Of a stretch of DNA of 64,000 nucleotides, positions 16,075 through 25,801 are shown piece after piece. The first letter of the stretch is position 1, and every line of letters begins with the position of its first letter. The stretch is from assembly GCA_902791695.1 (NCBI GenBank), contig CADAWR010000001.1, positions 1 to 64,000 on the forward strand. Reading direction: 5' to 3'. The translations under genes were made by a program, and so were the position numbers. Under the pieces are notes generated by a model. It made no database searches and had not been told where the DNA came from. It saw only the letters and a list, made by a program, of their open reading frames with translations. The DNA is from an uncultured Bacteroidota bacterium. Its GTDB lineage: Bacteria > Bacteroidota > Bacteroidia > Bacteroidales > P3.

Positions 16075-17619
16075 TTAGTCACCAATACCGATTACCATCG
16101 GAGCAATACGGTTTACAAAGGTTGTATCAGGGATTATGTCAGGGGTTTCAAGCCTTGTCTCTTGCAGCAGATTGACACTCTTGTTGCCGAGGATTATCTT
16201 TGTCTTGGGATTGCCCTGCATGTTGACGCCACGTAGGGTGATGCGCCCCGGCCCCTGAAAGACATGGGCACGGCGCTCGCTACCTGTTAGGTGGAAGAGT
16301 TCAACCTGACGGATACCTGCCATTGAATATACATCGAGATTATTGATAATGATATCGGGAAAAGCAGGAGTCTGCAACTCTTCGCGGCTGTTGAGGGGAC
16401 TGTCGATACGGCCACCCACGAAGATTGCGCCACGCTTAGCCGTAGGCCTCCATTGGCAGCTGTCCATGGTGAGCACAAAGTTGGTGTAAGCGTTGTATGT
16501 GTCCTCGATGTACACGGGGGTGAAGTTATCGAACGTACATGAACGGAAGGCCACGTCTCCGAAGACAGAGGAGAATTGGTTGAAGCCGTTGCGCTGGACG
16601 CAGTGGTCGAAGGTGACGTTGCGTCCATAGCAGTGGATATCGAAGCGGTTGAACTCTGAATATTCAATAGTGGTCTCGGTCATATTGTTGGTACCGAAGA
16701 CGCCCCAGTCGGTGAGTGATTTCAGCCTGCGGATGCGGGTATTGCGCAGATTGCCCAGCAGGATTCCGTAGCCGGAGTGGTTGGTTCGCGAATATGTGCC
16801 CCAGATAGTGAGACTGTCAATGACAACATTTGTGGAGTTGCAGATATATATTATAGCATCGTCACCGGCAAGCACATTACTGCGCGGGGTAACGACAACG
16901 ATGTTGCGAAGTGTGGCCTGGGAGAGGTTGTCCAGCTGAAGAAGATAGGTTGCGTTTGTAGAACTGGGTTCGCGCATAAGGGTGATATTGGTGAAAGTAA
17001 AGGGAGTCGTATCAATGCTGTCGAGCCTACGTGCCCAAAGGCTTGGACGGGAGCCTCCGGCATTGTAAGGCATCGCCGTAGTATCGTGGCTTATGCCATC
17101 GCGAACACGCATGATATCCTCGCGGTAATGGCCATATTGATAGCCACGGCGACGATCAACCCAAGGGGTGCTGTCGACAATATGCAGCAGCCAGTCGCCT
17201 TCGGCAAGCATGGGGATTCCCTTGAAGTTGCCGCTGTCGATGGCGCGGCATAAAACAAGCGTGTCGCCGACAGGGATAGGATATGAAGGGCGAGTGTATC
17301 GGAAAAGAAAGATATTGCTGGTATTGTTGGTGACGACGAAAACTGTCCCGCCGAAGTCGTTGTTTACCTGTAACGGAATACTCTGCGCTTCAGGAGGGAC
17401 AGCTATGCGGAGTGTATCAATGCCGGTATAACTGACACTACAGCCACATGAGTCGGCAGCTTGGTGCGTACGGAGTAGAACACGGTATACATCTACGGGA
17501 TCTTGTGCTTCCGTAAGGCCATATTGGAAAGGTGTAACAGTTTGAGCGCAGACCTTGCAATGGAAACTGAGGACGACCGCACAAATTGCGACAAATATCA
17601 GACGACACAGCTGCTTCAT
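16075..17619 (-). CDS. Secreted right-handed beta-helix protein
   Basis: A protein of about 514 aa with an N-terminal signal peptide (hydrophobic core LIFVAICAVVLSF, cleavage near VCAQ), starting at ATG 17619; an upstream ATG at 17640 is also possible. The middle (about 200-440) has the repeating strand pattern of parallel beta-helix proteins (TLRNIVVVTP, NVVIDSLTIWG, NTRIRRLKSL, NVTFDHC, DVAFRSC). No T9SS sorting domain or catalytic pectate-lyase residues are evident. It is probably a surface or periplasmic protein of unknown role, with a divergent promoter region shared with the DUF3857 gene. Confidence 0.75.
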   Translation of the reverse strand: MKQLCRLIFVAICAVVLSFHCKVCAQTVTPFQYGLTEAQDPVDVYRVLLRTHQAADSCGCSVSYTGIDTLRIAVPPEAQSIPLQVNNDFGGTVFVVTNNTSNIFLFRYTRPSYPIPVGDTLVLCRAIDSGNFKGIPMLAEGDWLLHIVDSTPWVDRRRGYQYGHYREDIMRVRDGISHDTTAMPYNAGGSRPSLWARRLDSIDTTPFTFTNITLMREPSSTNATYLLQLDNLSQATLRNIVVVTPRSNVLAGDDAIIYICNSTNVVIDSLTIWGTYSRTNHSGYGILLGNLRNTRIRRLKSLTDWGVFGTNNMTETTIEYSEFNRFDIHCYGRNVTFDHCVQRNGFNQFSSVFGDVAFRSCTFDNFTPVYIEDTYNAYTNFVLTMDSCQWRPTAKRGAIFVGGRIDSPLNSREELQTPAFPDIIINNLDVYSMAGIRQVELFHLTGSERRAHVFQGPGRITLRGVNMQGNPKTKIILGNKSVNLLQETRLETPDIIPDTTFVNRIAPMVIGIGD

Positions 17620-17696
17620 ATCGTTGGTTTTCACTAGCATTAGAACAAAAATGTAATATTTATAATAATTGCAAATGTAAGAAAAACTTTTTTTCG

Positions 17697-17704
17697 TATC
17701 TTTG
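17697..17704 (+). promoter_or_regulatory. -7 element for DUF3857 genes
   Basis: TATCTTTG, 26 bp before the ATG at 17731. Confidence 0.55.
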
Positions 17705-17730
17705 CATCACGAAACAATATATATAAAACA

Positions 17731-19719
17731 ATGAAAAAAATAGTTGTATTAGCCACATTGGTAGTGCTTTTTGGCACTGCCACGGTGGCGCAAGAGAGTG
17801 CCCTGCCGGACAAATATCCAACATCGAACACGGTGACGCTGTACGACTCTACAGGAGTGTACATGGAAGAATCAGGGCTCAGCCACGTGCAGACCCACAG
17901 GCTGATAGAGATGGGTTCCTATGCCGGATGCACACAGTGGAGCACTGTGAAGATGGACTACGACCCGCTGTCGGCATGGTGCGACATCACAGGAGTGATG
18001 GTGCATCGCCTCAACGGTGGCATTGACACGCTGGTGTGGCCCGGACGTGAAGGCAATGCACCGGTGTACGACTACGTAGCTCCCGCACGCCTCATCTACT
18101 GGGGCGCTAGCCAGAAGATGGTCGAGGTTGGCCATATGGACATCGGCGACAAACTAGAAATATGGACGTATAAAAAAGGCTACACCTACGCTTTGCTGCA
18201 GAACGAAGTACCGAGTCTCAACGCCACTTTTGCGGCATTGCCTGAGAGCGACGAGCGCTATGTGCCGCCAATGCGGGGTCACTTCTACGACATTGTGCCG
18301 TTCTGGAGCAGCGAGCCTGTGAAGCACAAGGTCTATCAACTGAACCTCCTCGAAAACAAGAAGCTGCAATATAAAGTGTATAACGGCGAGCTCGAGGTGA
18401 CGCGCGTCGCCGCCGAAGAGGAGGGTCGTTCACTCTATACCTTCGAGGGCAAGGATATCACACCGCTGAAGCGCGAGCCCCGCGCTCTGGCCGGCAACGA
18501 CATGCAATGCAAGCTGCTGCTCTCCACCAGCCCCGACTGGCAGGCCAAGAGCCGCTGGTTCTACGGCGTCAACGAGGACTACGGCAGTTTCAAGCCCACC
18601 CCAGCCGTACAGAAGAAGGTCGATGAACTACTGCGCGGCGCCAAGGACGAGATGGACAGCATCAGCCGTCTCACCCACTGGGTGGCCGACAACATCCGCT
18701 ATGCCGGAATCTCCATGGGCGAGGGCGAAGGCTTCACGCTCCACAATGCCGACATGATATTCACTGACCGCTGCGGCGTCTGCAAGGACAAAGCCTCCAT
18801 GCTCGTAACCTTCCTGCGTGCCGCCGGCTTCAAGGCCTACGCCGCGATGACCATGGCCGGCGAGCGTATCGACCGCATTCCCGCCGACCAGTTCAACCAC
18901 AGCGTCTGCGCTGTGCAGCTTCGCGACGGCTCCTTCCGCATGCTCGATCCCACCTGGGTGCCCAACGTACGCGAACTCTGGAGCAGCGCCGAGCAGCAAC
19001 AGGGCTACCTCATCGGCACAGCCGAAGGATGTGACCTCATGGAAACCCCTATCTCCCCTGCCGAAAACCACTACATACGCATCAACGGCACAAGTACCAT
19101 CGACAAAGATGGCACGCTCACCGGCACCATCAGCATCACTGCCGAGGGCCAGAGCGATGCCTCGGTACGCGGCGTCTTCAGCGCCCGCCAGAGCGAGTGG
19201 CGCCACAACCTCGAGCTGGAACTCCTCAAGATAGCCCCCACGGCAGAGATTATCGATATCCAGCATACCGACCCAGACCGCTATCTGGAGCAACCTGTCA
19301 GCATCACCTACAAGTACCGCATACCCCACTTCGCCACCGTCGACAAGGATGCCATAACATTCATCCCCCTTACCGCCCGCAACTTCTACAGCCGCGCCAT
19401 GAGCCACCTATACTTCGACTTCAGCCAGGAGCACCGTACCCAGCCCTTCAGCGACCGCTGCTCAAAGCTCATACAAATTCAGGAGACCATCACGCTGCCC
19501 TACGAGTACAAGCAGTTCCACTACCCCATGGTTGACGGCATTGCCGATCCCGCCGCTTCGTTCGGCTGTGGCTTCCAGATGGAGGGAAACAAGCTCACCT
19601 TCGGCGAGAGCCTGCTCTTCGGCAAGCGTGTCTACGATGCCGACGACTGGATGCCTTTCCGCGCCAGCGCCATGAACCAGATTAAAGTGTCACAAACTCC
19701 AGTAATTTTAACCAAGTAA
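17731..19719 (+). CDS. DUF3857 / transglutaminase-like periplasmic protein
   Basis: A 662-aa protein with a signal peptide (ending ATVAQ). The N-terminal part matches the DUF3857 layout, and the transglutaminase core has the expected triad: Cys in DRCGVCKDKA (about 351), His in QFNHSV (about 389) and Asp in MLDPTW (about 405). It would act outside the cytoplasm, as a protease or cross-linking enzyme; the substrate is unknown. The C-terminus is a DUF2569/DUF3858-like beta region. A shorter paralogue follows 4 bp downstream in the same operon. Confidence 0.85.
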   Translation: MKKIVVLATLVVLFGTATVAQESALPDKYPTSNTVTLYDSTGVYMEESGLSHVQTHRLIEMGSYAGCTQWSTVKMDYDPLSAWCDITGVMVHRLNGGIDTLVWPGREGNAPVYDYVAPARLIYWGASQKMVEVGHMDIGDKLEIWTYKKGYTYALLQNEVPSLNATFAALPESDERYVPPMRGHFYDIVPFWSSEPVKHKVYQLNLLENKKLQYKVYNGELEVTRVAAEEEGRSLYTFEGKDITPLKREPRALAGNDMQCKLLLSTSPDWQAKSRWFYGVNEDYGSFKPTPAVQKKVDELLRGAKDEMDSISRLTHWVADNIRYAGISMGEGEGFTLHNADMIFTDRCGVCKDKASMLVTFLRAAGFKAYAAMTMAGERIDRIPADQFNHSVCAVQLRDGSFRMLDPTWVPNVRELWSSAEQQQGYLIGTAEGCDLMETPISPAENHYIRINGTSTIDKDGTLTGTISITAEGQSDASVRGVFSARQSEWRHNLELELLKIAPTAEIIDIQHTDPDRYLEQPVSITYKYRIPHFATVDKDAITFIPLTARNFYSRAMSHLYFDFSQEHRTQPFSDRCSKLIQIQETITLPYEYKQFHYPMVDGIADPAASFGCGFQMEGNKLTFGESLLFGKRVYDADDWMPFRASAMNQIKVSQTPVILTK

Positions 19720-19723
19720 AGCC

Positions 19724-21214
19724 ATGAAAAAGATATTGTTTGCCGCAATGGCAATACTTATAGGCACAGCAGTAACAGCACAGCAGCCCGACGCCATATA
19801 CAAACTGATACGCTATGAGTGGACCATCAACGCCGACGGCAGCAGCGACTTCCACTACCGCCACGAGGTGCAAATACTGCGCACCCGCAGCCTCATTGCC
19901 TATGCCGACAAGGGCGAGACCTTCGTAGTCTACAACCCCGACCTCGAGGAGCTCACCGTCAACGAGGTGTACACAATACAGAAAGACGGCACCCGCGTCA
20001 ACATGCCTCAAAACGCATTCATCTACCAGCTGCCGTCAGAGTGCGCCGACTGCGGCCGTTTCAACCACATCCGCGAGCTCGCCATGGTGCACACCGGCAT
20101 GGAACTAGGCTGCACCATTGTGGTCGACTACACCATCCACCGCCGCTACAACTTCATCCACGAGAGCATCCCACTGAAGCGCGACTGCCCCGTGGAGATG
20201 CTCGAGGTGCTGGTGAAATACAACCACAACAATACGGAGCTCAACTACGCCATCGATGGCTCTCAGTACCTGAACCTCAACGACGTCACGAGGAGCGAGT
20301 CCGTAGATACCGACAACATGAACCGTGAACTCCACTACACCTTCAAGAATGTGCAACAGGCCCCGCGCGAGCCCTATATGCCCGCCGATATCGTCCCCGT
20401 GCTGCGCCTCTACAACGGCACGCCCGAGTTCACCGAGGCCGGAGCCGACCAGCCCTTCAGCGCCGCCGAAGAGATAGTGGGCAAGATGACCAACAAAGGC
20501 ACCGACAAAGAGCTTATCACCAAGATACGCAACTATATCGTTGACAACATCCACCTCAACGACATCGCCCCCTCACACATCGGCTACGCTGTCGCCGCCC
20601 CTGCCGAGACATGGCAGAGCGGCTGTGGCACCGCCGCAGACAAGGCCGCCCTGCTCGCCGCCATTCTCCGCCACGAGGGCTATCAGGCCTCCGTCACCGG
20701 CGACAACCACGACCATGTGGGCGTCCTCATCGACACGCTGGAGTACCGCTTCGATGTCTGCTCCAAAGCACCGGCACAGCTCTACGGCGAAGCACACGAC
20801 GAGGTGAGCACCGGCAACTTCACCACCACCGCTGATGCCGAACTCGACACCCTTGCCGACGGATTCTTCCGCCTCAGCTTCGCCGGCATCCCTGGCGAAC
20901 CCACCATGAGCGCCCGCAGACTCGCCCTCGACCGCACCACTCCTCTGCAGGGAAGCGCCTGCGACCTTACCAGCACCGAGACCTACACCCTGCCCAAGGG
21001 CGTCAAGCTCGTTGGCGGCAGCGTCAGCGACAAGCTGTCGTTCGACGGCATTGGCACGATGCAGGTGAGCGTGAAACAGAGCGGCAAGACACTCAAGGTG
21101 GAGCGCAAGTTGAAACTAGAAAAGAGCGTGGTACCCGTAGAGGACTACGCCAACTACCGCAAGCTGCTCGCCACATGGCAAAGCTACACCGGCGCAACAC
21201 TTAGAAGCAAGTAA
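19724..21214 (+). CDS. DUF3857 / transglutaminase-like paralogue
   Basis: A 496-aa protein with a signal peptide (ending AVTAQ) and the same domain plan as the upstream gene: DUF3857 then transglutaminase core with Cys in SGCGTAADKA (about 301), His in DNHDHVGV and Asp in RFDVCS (about 343). The C-terminal region is shorter. The tandem pair starts 4 bp apart, so the two are co-translated and may act on a common target. A strong terminator follows. Confidence 0.83.
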   Translation: MKKILFAAMAILIGTAVTAQQPDAIYKLIRYEWTINADGSSDFHYRHEVQILRTRSLIAYADKGETFVVYNPDLEELTVNEVYTIQKDGTRVNMPQNAFIYQLPSECADCGRFNHIRELAMVHTGMELGCTIVVDYTIHRRYNFIHESIPLKRDCPVEMLEVLVKYNHNNTELNYAIDGSQYLNLNDVTRSESVDTDNMNRELHYTFKNVQQAPREPYMPADIVPVLRLYNGTPEFTEAGADQPFSAAEEIVGKMTNKGTDKELITKIRNYIVDNIHLNDIAPSHIGYAVAAPAETWQSGCGTAADKAALLAAILRHEGYQASVTGDNHDHVGVLIDTLEYRFDVCSKAPAQLYGEAHDEVSTGNFTTTADAELDTLADGFFRLSFAGIPGEPTMSARRLALDRTTPLQGSACDLTSTETYTLPKGVKLVGGSVSDKLSFDGIGTMQVSVKQSGKTLKVERKLKLEKSVVPVEDYANYRKLLATWQSYTGATLRSK

Positions 21215-21218
21215 AAGA

Positions 21219-21250
21219 AAAGCCCCGACGATTGTCGGGGCTTTTTTTTA
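21219..21250. terminator. Terminator between convergent genes
   Basis: Perfect 11-bp stem (AAAGCCCCGAC / GTCGGGGCTTT) with GATT loop and T run. Its tail reaches the stop codon of the convergent HerA-like gene. Confidence 0.9.
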
Positions 21251-22828
21251 TTTAATCAGGTTTCCCAATATATCTCGCGTAAGCGTACGCGTGAGGCTCG
21301 ACGTGGTGTTCTTCACAATCTTCTGCCCCATTGTTGTCTTGCTCTTGGTCTTCTTGCCGCTCACAGCATCGCTCACGGCGGTACCTGCGGCAGTTGCCAG
21401 TGTGGCAGTGACGGCGGTGAGGGCCGCCTTCAGCAGCTTGCCGCCGATACCTGCCTTCTTCTTCGGAGCAGCCTCTGCGGGAGCCGACTTGCCAGCCTTG
21501 GGCTGCGGGGCGGGGGTCTCCTCCACCTCCACCACGGCCATCTCCTCAGCCTCCTTTATCAGCACCTCGAAGGCGCTCTCACGGTCCAACATATTGTCGT
21601 ACTTGCCGTAGATGCGGCTCGCACGTATGATAGCCGTGCGCTGCTCGGGCGTAATGGCCCCAATCTGGCTTAGCGGGAACAGTATCTTGGCGCGCTGCAC
21701 CACACTCGGGGCACCCTTCTCATCGAGCAGGCTCACCAGCGCCTCGCCGGTCTCCAGCTCCATGATAGCCTCGTCGGTCTTGAACTTCGGATTGGCGCGG
21801 AAAGTGTCGGCAGCGGTCTTCACAGCCTTCTGGTCCTTGGGAGTATAGGCACGCAAAGCATGCTGCACACGGTTACCCAACTGACCGAGTATGTTCTCGG
21901 GGATATCGGTGGGGCTCTGGGTGACAAAGTAGATACCGACACCCTTTGAGCGTATCAGTCGTATCACCTGCTCTATCTTGTCCACCAACGCCTTTGGCGT
22001 GTCGTCGAACAGCATGTGGGCCTCGTCGAAGAAGAACACCAGCCGCGGCAACTCCTGGTCGCCCACCTCGGGCAGCGTGCTGTAGAGTTCGCTCATGAGC
22101 CACAGCAGGAAAGTCGAGTAAAGCTTAGGCTGTAGCATAAGCTTGTCGGCAGCCAGCACGCTCATCACCCCCTTGCCATTCTCGGTCTGCAGCAGGTCGA
22201 ATATGTCAAAACTCGGCTCGCCGAAGAAGCGGTCGGCACCCTGGTTCTCCAACTGCAGCAGCGCGCGCTGTATGGCGCCCACCGTCGTAGTGGATATATT
22301 GCCGTACTGCGTGGTGTATTCCTTGGCGTGCCTGGCCACATAGTCGAGCATCGCGCGCAGGTCCTTCATGTCCAGTATCAGCAGCCCGCGCTCGTCGGCT
22401 ATGCGGAACACGATGTTCAGCACGCCGTCCTGCGTTTCGTTCAAGCCCAGCAGACGGCTCAGCAACTGCGGTCCCATCTGGCTCACGGTGGCGCGTATGG
22501 GGTGTCCCTGCTCGCCGTAGACGTCGTAGAAGCGCACCGGACAGGCCTGGAACTCGGGGTTCGGCACACCGAAAGCATCCTTGCGCTTCTCGATGAAGCC
22601 GCTCATCTGGCCGGCCTGGCTGATGCCGCTCAGGTCGCCCTTCATGTCGGCCATGAAGCACGGCACACCGGCCTGGCAGAAAGTCTCGGCCAACACCTGC
22701 AGTGTCACCGTCTTGCCGGTACCCGTGGCACCGGCTATCAAGCCGTGGCGATTGGCCATACGGCCAACAATAGACAGCGCCCCCTCGTCGCAGTGGGCGA
22801 CGTACAATCCTTGTTCCTTGGTGTACAT
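21248..22828 (-). CDS. HerA-like helicase/ATPase (DUF853 family)
   Basis: A 526-aa P-loop ATPase of the HerA/FtsK-like clade, DUF853 (YjgR) type. Walker A is GATGTGKT at 33-40, and Walker B is LVFFFDEAH at about 262-270. The C-terminal 90 residues are Ala/Lys/Pro-rich ([20 protein letters not shown]) and end in a hydrophobic helix, as usual in this family. The function is not well established; a DNA- or protein-translocating ATPase is likely. One base separates it from the upstream barrel gene, so both share a promoter near 23630. Confidence 0.88.
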   Translation of the reverse strand: MYTKEQGLYVAHCDEGALSIVGRMANRHGLIAGATGTGKTVTLQVLAETFCQAGVPCFMADMKGDLSGISQAGQMSGFIEKRKDAFGVPNPEFQACPVRFYDVYGEQGHPIRATVSQMGPQLLSRLLGLNETQDGVLNIVFRIADERGLLILDMKDLRAMLDYVARHAKEYTTQYGNISTTTVGAIQRALLQLENQGADRFFGEPSFDIFDLLQTENGKGVMSVLAADKLMLQPKLYSTFLLWLMSELYSTLPEVGDQELPRLVFFFDEAHMLFDDTPKALVDKIEQVIRLIRSKGVGIYFVTQSPTDIPENILGQLGNRVQHALRAYTPKDQKAVKTAADTFRANPKFKTDEAIMELETGEALVSLLDEKGAPSVVQRAKILFPLSQIGAITPEQRTAIIRASRIYGKYDNMLDRESAFEVLIKEAEEMAVVEVEETPAPQPKAGKSAPAEAAPKKKAGIGGKLLKAALTAVTATLATAAGTAVSDAVSGKKTKSKTTMGQKIVKNTTSSLTRTLTRDILGNLIK

Positions 22829-22829
22829 A

Positions 22830-23600
22830 TCAGAACGTATAGTTGAATCCGAAACGCAGCATGGGACTCTCCCAGCGGAGGGTCTCCATGAGGGTGTTGA
22901 GGCCAGCGTACATGGTGGTGGTGGTCAGCACATCCTGCTTCTTCTCGCCACCCACCATGTGGTAGTGCGTCGGCTGGTCGGCATCGTGGTACTCGCGGTC
23001 CACGATGTAGCCCACGCTGAGGAAGTCGAGGCTCAGCTCGGCGCTGAGGTGCTCGCTGAACTCATATGTGAGGGTAGGTCTGAGGCTGACGCTCCACGAG
23101 AAATTGCGGATGCTGTCGTTGTAGGGATCAGCCTCGATAAGCTCCTGGTTGTTCTTGTAGGTATTATATCTGGTGGTGATGTTGGTGTAGCCCATGTTGC
23201 GGATAGAGCCCTGCAGCATGAGGTGGAAATGCATGTTGCCGTACTTGAATATCTCGTAGCGGAGCACCGGCTGCACAGTCCAGCCGTTGCGTGCGGTCAC
23301 AGTGTCGAGGTTGGTGAACGTGTGAGGCATACCCGTGTTGTCGAAATCCGCCACCACCGAGGTTTTGAGGCCCTCGGCCGAGGTGCTGAGGTAGCCGCCC
23401 ATGACGCCGAAGTAGAGCTTGGGGGTAATCATGTAACCCACTTGGCCACCTGCGAGCCACGTAGCCGACCGGTGCATATCGTCGTTCCACGAGTTGACAC
23501 TCTTGTCACCATAGTAGCCGCCCTGAAGTCCGAGCACCACCTGACCATTGACAGTCGCCGCAAAAGCCACAGCGACAAGCATTAAGCATATCTTCTTCAT
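22830..23600 (-). CDS. Outer membrane beta-barrel protein
   Basis: A 256-aa protein with a signal peptide ([20 protein letters not shown]) and about 10-12 amphipathic strands ending in an aromatic residue (FGFNYTF), the C-terminal signature for outer membrane insertion. Start at ATG 23600; the frame is open further upstream, but that part runs through a promoter and the palindromic repeat. Function unknown. First gene of an operon with the HerA-like ATPase, an odd pairing that may be only positional. Confidence 0.82.
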   Translation of the reverse strand: MKKICLMLVAVAFAATVNGQVVLGLQGGYYGDKSVNSWNDDMHRSATWLAGGQVGYMITPKLYFGVMGGYLSTSAEGLKTSVVADFDNTGMPHTFTNLDTVTARNGWTVQPVLRYEIFKYGNMHFHLMLQGSIRNMGYTNITTRYNTYKNNQELIEADPYNDSIRNFSWSVSLRPTLTYEFSEHLSAELSLDFLSVGYIVDREYHDADQPTHYHMVGGEKKQDVLTTTTMYAGLNTLMETLRWESPMLRFGFNYTF

Positions 23601-23625
23601 CTTTTTTACACTAATATTCGTTGTG

Positions 23626-23656
23626 CAAAGATACATATTTTTCATTAAACGGCAAG
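23626..23656 (-). promoter_or_regulatory. Promoter for barrel-HerA operon
   Basis: TATCTTTG on the minus strand (plus CAAAGATA 23626-23633), with a weak -33 (CTTG) 19 bp further upstream. Confidence 0.5.
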
Positions 23657-23720
23657 CAAATCGGAGATATTTTTTAGCAGCCGGAAGCCTGTGTGGGAGC
23701 TTGGCGACACGTACCCGCCC

Positions 23721-23820
23721 CGTACCCTCTCCGACTGTTCTACGGTTGTTCACCGGTTGTTTAACGGTTTAAACCGTCGAACAACCGGTGAACAACCGTA
23801 GAACAGTCGGAGAGGATACG
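23721..23820. repeat. Intergenic palindrome family, copy 2
   Basis: Perfect 31-bp inverted repeat (23731-23761 with 23780-23810) and 18-base centre carrying the palindrome CGGTTTAAACCG. Arms extend through CGTACCCTCT with one mismatch, giving about 40-bp arms. Compared with copy 1 both arms carry a paired change (CCGTCTG to CCGACTG on the left, CAGACGG to CAGTCGG on the right). It lies in a divergent intergenic region. Confidence 0.93.
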
Positions 23821-23850
23821 GAGAAACAAGGGACGGGGGATGAAAAAAAA

Positions 23851-23882
23851 TTTCACCATGTCTGAAAAAAGGTGTACTTTTG
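23851..23882 (+). promoter_or_regulatory. Promoter for second acyl-CoA ligase
   Basis: TTTC at 23851-23854 (one change from TTTG) and TACTTTTG at 23875-23882, spacer 20 bp. Confidence 0.65.
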
Positions 23883-23927
23883 CAAATTCAAACATCAAAT
23901 GAATAGCACGAAACAAACACTAAGACA

Positions 23928-25784
23928 ATGGTAGAAATCACACGTACATTCGACCTGCTGGACCACCTGGTGGAGCAATACCCCAAAGAGGACATACTTG
24001 CCGGCAAGGTCAACGGTGAATGGATCAAATACTCGTCGCACGACTACTACAAATATGCCCACTACATGGCCTACGGCCTGTGCGAGATGGGGCTGAAAGA
24101 GGGCGACCGCGTGATAACGATGAGCGCAAACTGCCCCGAGTGGAACTTCATCGACATGGCACTGGCAATGAGCGGCATGGTGCATGTGCCCATCTATCCG
24201 ACGCTGAACACAGAAAGCTACCTGCACATACTGAAGCACAGCGAGGCGGCGGCGGTGTTTGTGAGCACCAAGATGCTGCTGGGCCGACTGAAACCTGCGC
24301 TGGAGCAGATGGATACGAAGCCGGAGGTGTACACGCTGATGAGCGTGGATGGCGAACGCCGTATGCTTGAGATACTGAAGGCCGGTATAGCGAACCGCGA
24401 GAAATGGATGCCCGAGATTGAGCGCCGCAAGCGCGAGATAAAGCCCGACGACTGGGTGACGATGATATACACCAGCGGCACCACGGGCCTGCCGAAGGGT
24501 GTGATGCTGAGCCATCGCAACCTGTGCAGCAACTTCATGGCGCATGCTGAGGTGAATCCCTGCGACTACCATCACAGGTTCCTTAGTTTCCTGCCGCTGA
24601 ACCACATCTACGAGCGTTCGATGAACTACCACTACCAGGCCAAGGGTATCAGCATCTACTATGCCGAGAACATGGGCACGATACAGCAGAACATGCAGGA
24701 GATAGCGGCAGACGGTTTCTGCGCTGTGCCGAGGGTGTTGGAGATGGTGTACGACAAGCTGTACGCCGCCGGCAAGGATTTCCGCGGCATCAAGAAGCGC
24801 ATCTACGACTGGGCATTCAGCCACGGGAAGCGCTACGACTACACGCTGATAAAGAAGGTGAGCCTGTTCTACCAGCTGGTGCAGTGGTTCCTGGACAAGG
24901 CGGTATACAGCAAGTGGCGCGAGAAGTTCGGCGGCAAGCGGCTTACGGTGATTACCGGCGGCAGCTCGATACAGCCGGACATGGTGCGCCTGTTTGCGGC
25001 CGCAGGTATCAATATCTACGAGGGCTACGGGCTTAGCGAGACGTCGCCGGTGATAGCCGTGAACGACCCTGCCCACCACCAGGTGAAGATAGGCACCGTG
25101 GGGCCGATACTGAGCGGCGTGGAGGTGAAATTCGACGAGGACGGCGAGATTTTGACACGTGGACCGCACGTTATGCTGGGCTACTACAAGGACCCCGAAT
25201 ACACGGCGCAGGTTATTGACAGCGAGGGTTGGTTCCACACGGGCGACATAGGCGAGCTGGTGGGCGGCAAGTACCTCAAGATTACTGACCGCAAGAAGGA
25301 TATTTTCAAGCTTTCCGCCGGCAAGTATGTGGCGCCACAGTTGATAGAGAATATGCTGCGTGGTTCGGAATACATAGAGCAGGTAATGGTGATCGGGGAG
25401 AACGAGAAGCAGGTGGCGGCGATTATAAGCCCCAACTTCAACACGCTCCACTACTGGGCACTGAAGCACAAGCAGCACTACCGCGACAATGTGGAACTGG
25501 TGGCGCTGCCGGAGGTGCAGAAGAAGATGCGCTCGGTACTTGACGAATACAACAAGGAGTTGGCGCCGCACGAGCAGATAAAACAGTTCCGCATTGTGCC
25601 GGAGGAGTGGACAGCAGCCAACAACCTGCTCTCCCCCACCCTAAAACTGCGCCGCGGACCGCTGATGGACAAGTACAAGGACGTGGTGGCCGACATCTAC
25701 GGCAAGGACAAGACCAACACCTCGGGGCTGTTCTCGGCCTTCAAGAGCGTCGAGCTGCCCACCCTGCCGTGGAGCAAGAAATAA
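23928..25784 (+). CDS. Long-chain fatty acid-CoA ligase, paralogue 2
   Basis: A 618-aa AMP-forming acyl-CoA synthetase. Signature YTSGTTGLPKG at about 181, GYGLSETSP at about 366, WFHTGDIGE at about 435, and hinge ITDRKKDIFKLSAGKY at about 450. It lacks the lysine-rich insert of the paralogue at 5852. A chain-length preference cannot be read. The next gene is a polysaccharide export lipoprotein 17 bp downstream, so the two may be co-transcribed, although a functional link is not obvious. Confidence 0.93.
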   Translation: MVEITRTFDLLDHLVEQYPKEDILAGKVNGEWIKYSSHDYYKYAHYMAYGLCEMGLKEGDRVITMSANCPEWNFIDMALAMSGMVHVPIYPTLNTESYLHILKHSEAAAVFVSTKMLLGRLKPALEQMDTKPEVYTLMSVDGERRMLEILKAGIANREKWMPEIERRKREIKPDDWVTMIYTSGTTGLPKGVMLSHRNLCSNFMAHAEVNPCDYHHRFLSFLPLNHIYERSMNYHYQAKGISIYYAENMGTIQQNMQEIAADGFCAVPRVLEMVYDKLYAAGKDFRGIKKRIYDWAFSHGKRYDYTLIKKVSLFYQLVQWFLDKAVYSKWREKFGGKRLTVITGGSSIQPDMVRLFAAAGINIYEGYGLSETSPVIAVNDPAHHQVKIGTVGPILSGVEVKFDEDGEILTRGPHVMLGYYKDPEYTAQVIDSEGWFHTGDIGELVGGKYLKITDRKKDIFKLSAGKYVAPQLIENMLRGSEYIEQVMVIGENEKQVAAIISPNFNTLHYWALKHKQHYRDNVELVALPEVQKKMRSVLDEYNKELAPHEQIKQFRIVPEEWTAANNLLSPTLKLRRGPLMDKYKDVVADIYGKDKTNTSGLFSAFKSVELPTLPWSKK

Positions 25785-25801
25785 TAGAAAGGATATGAAC
25801 G

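Noticed and set aside
23895..25571. 558-aa open frame antisense to the second acyl-CoA ligase
   Set aside because: Same shadow pattern as the first ligase; low-complexity His/Leu/Val sequence and no start context.
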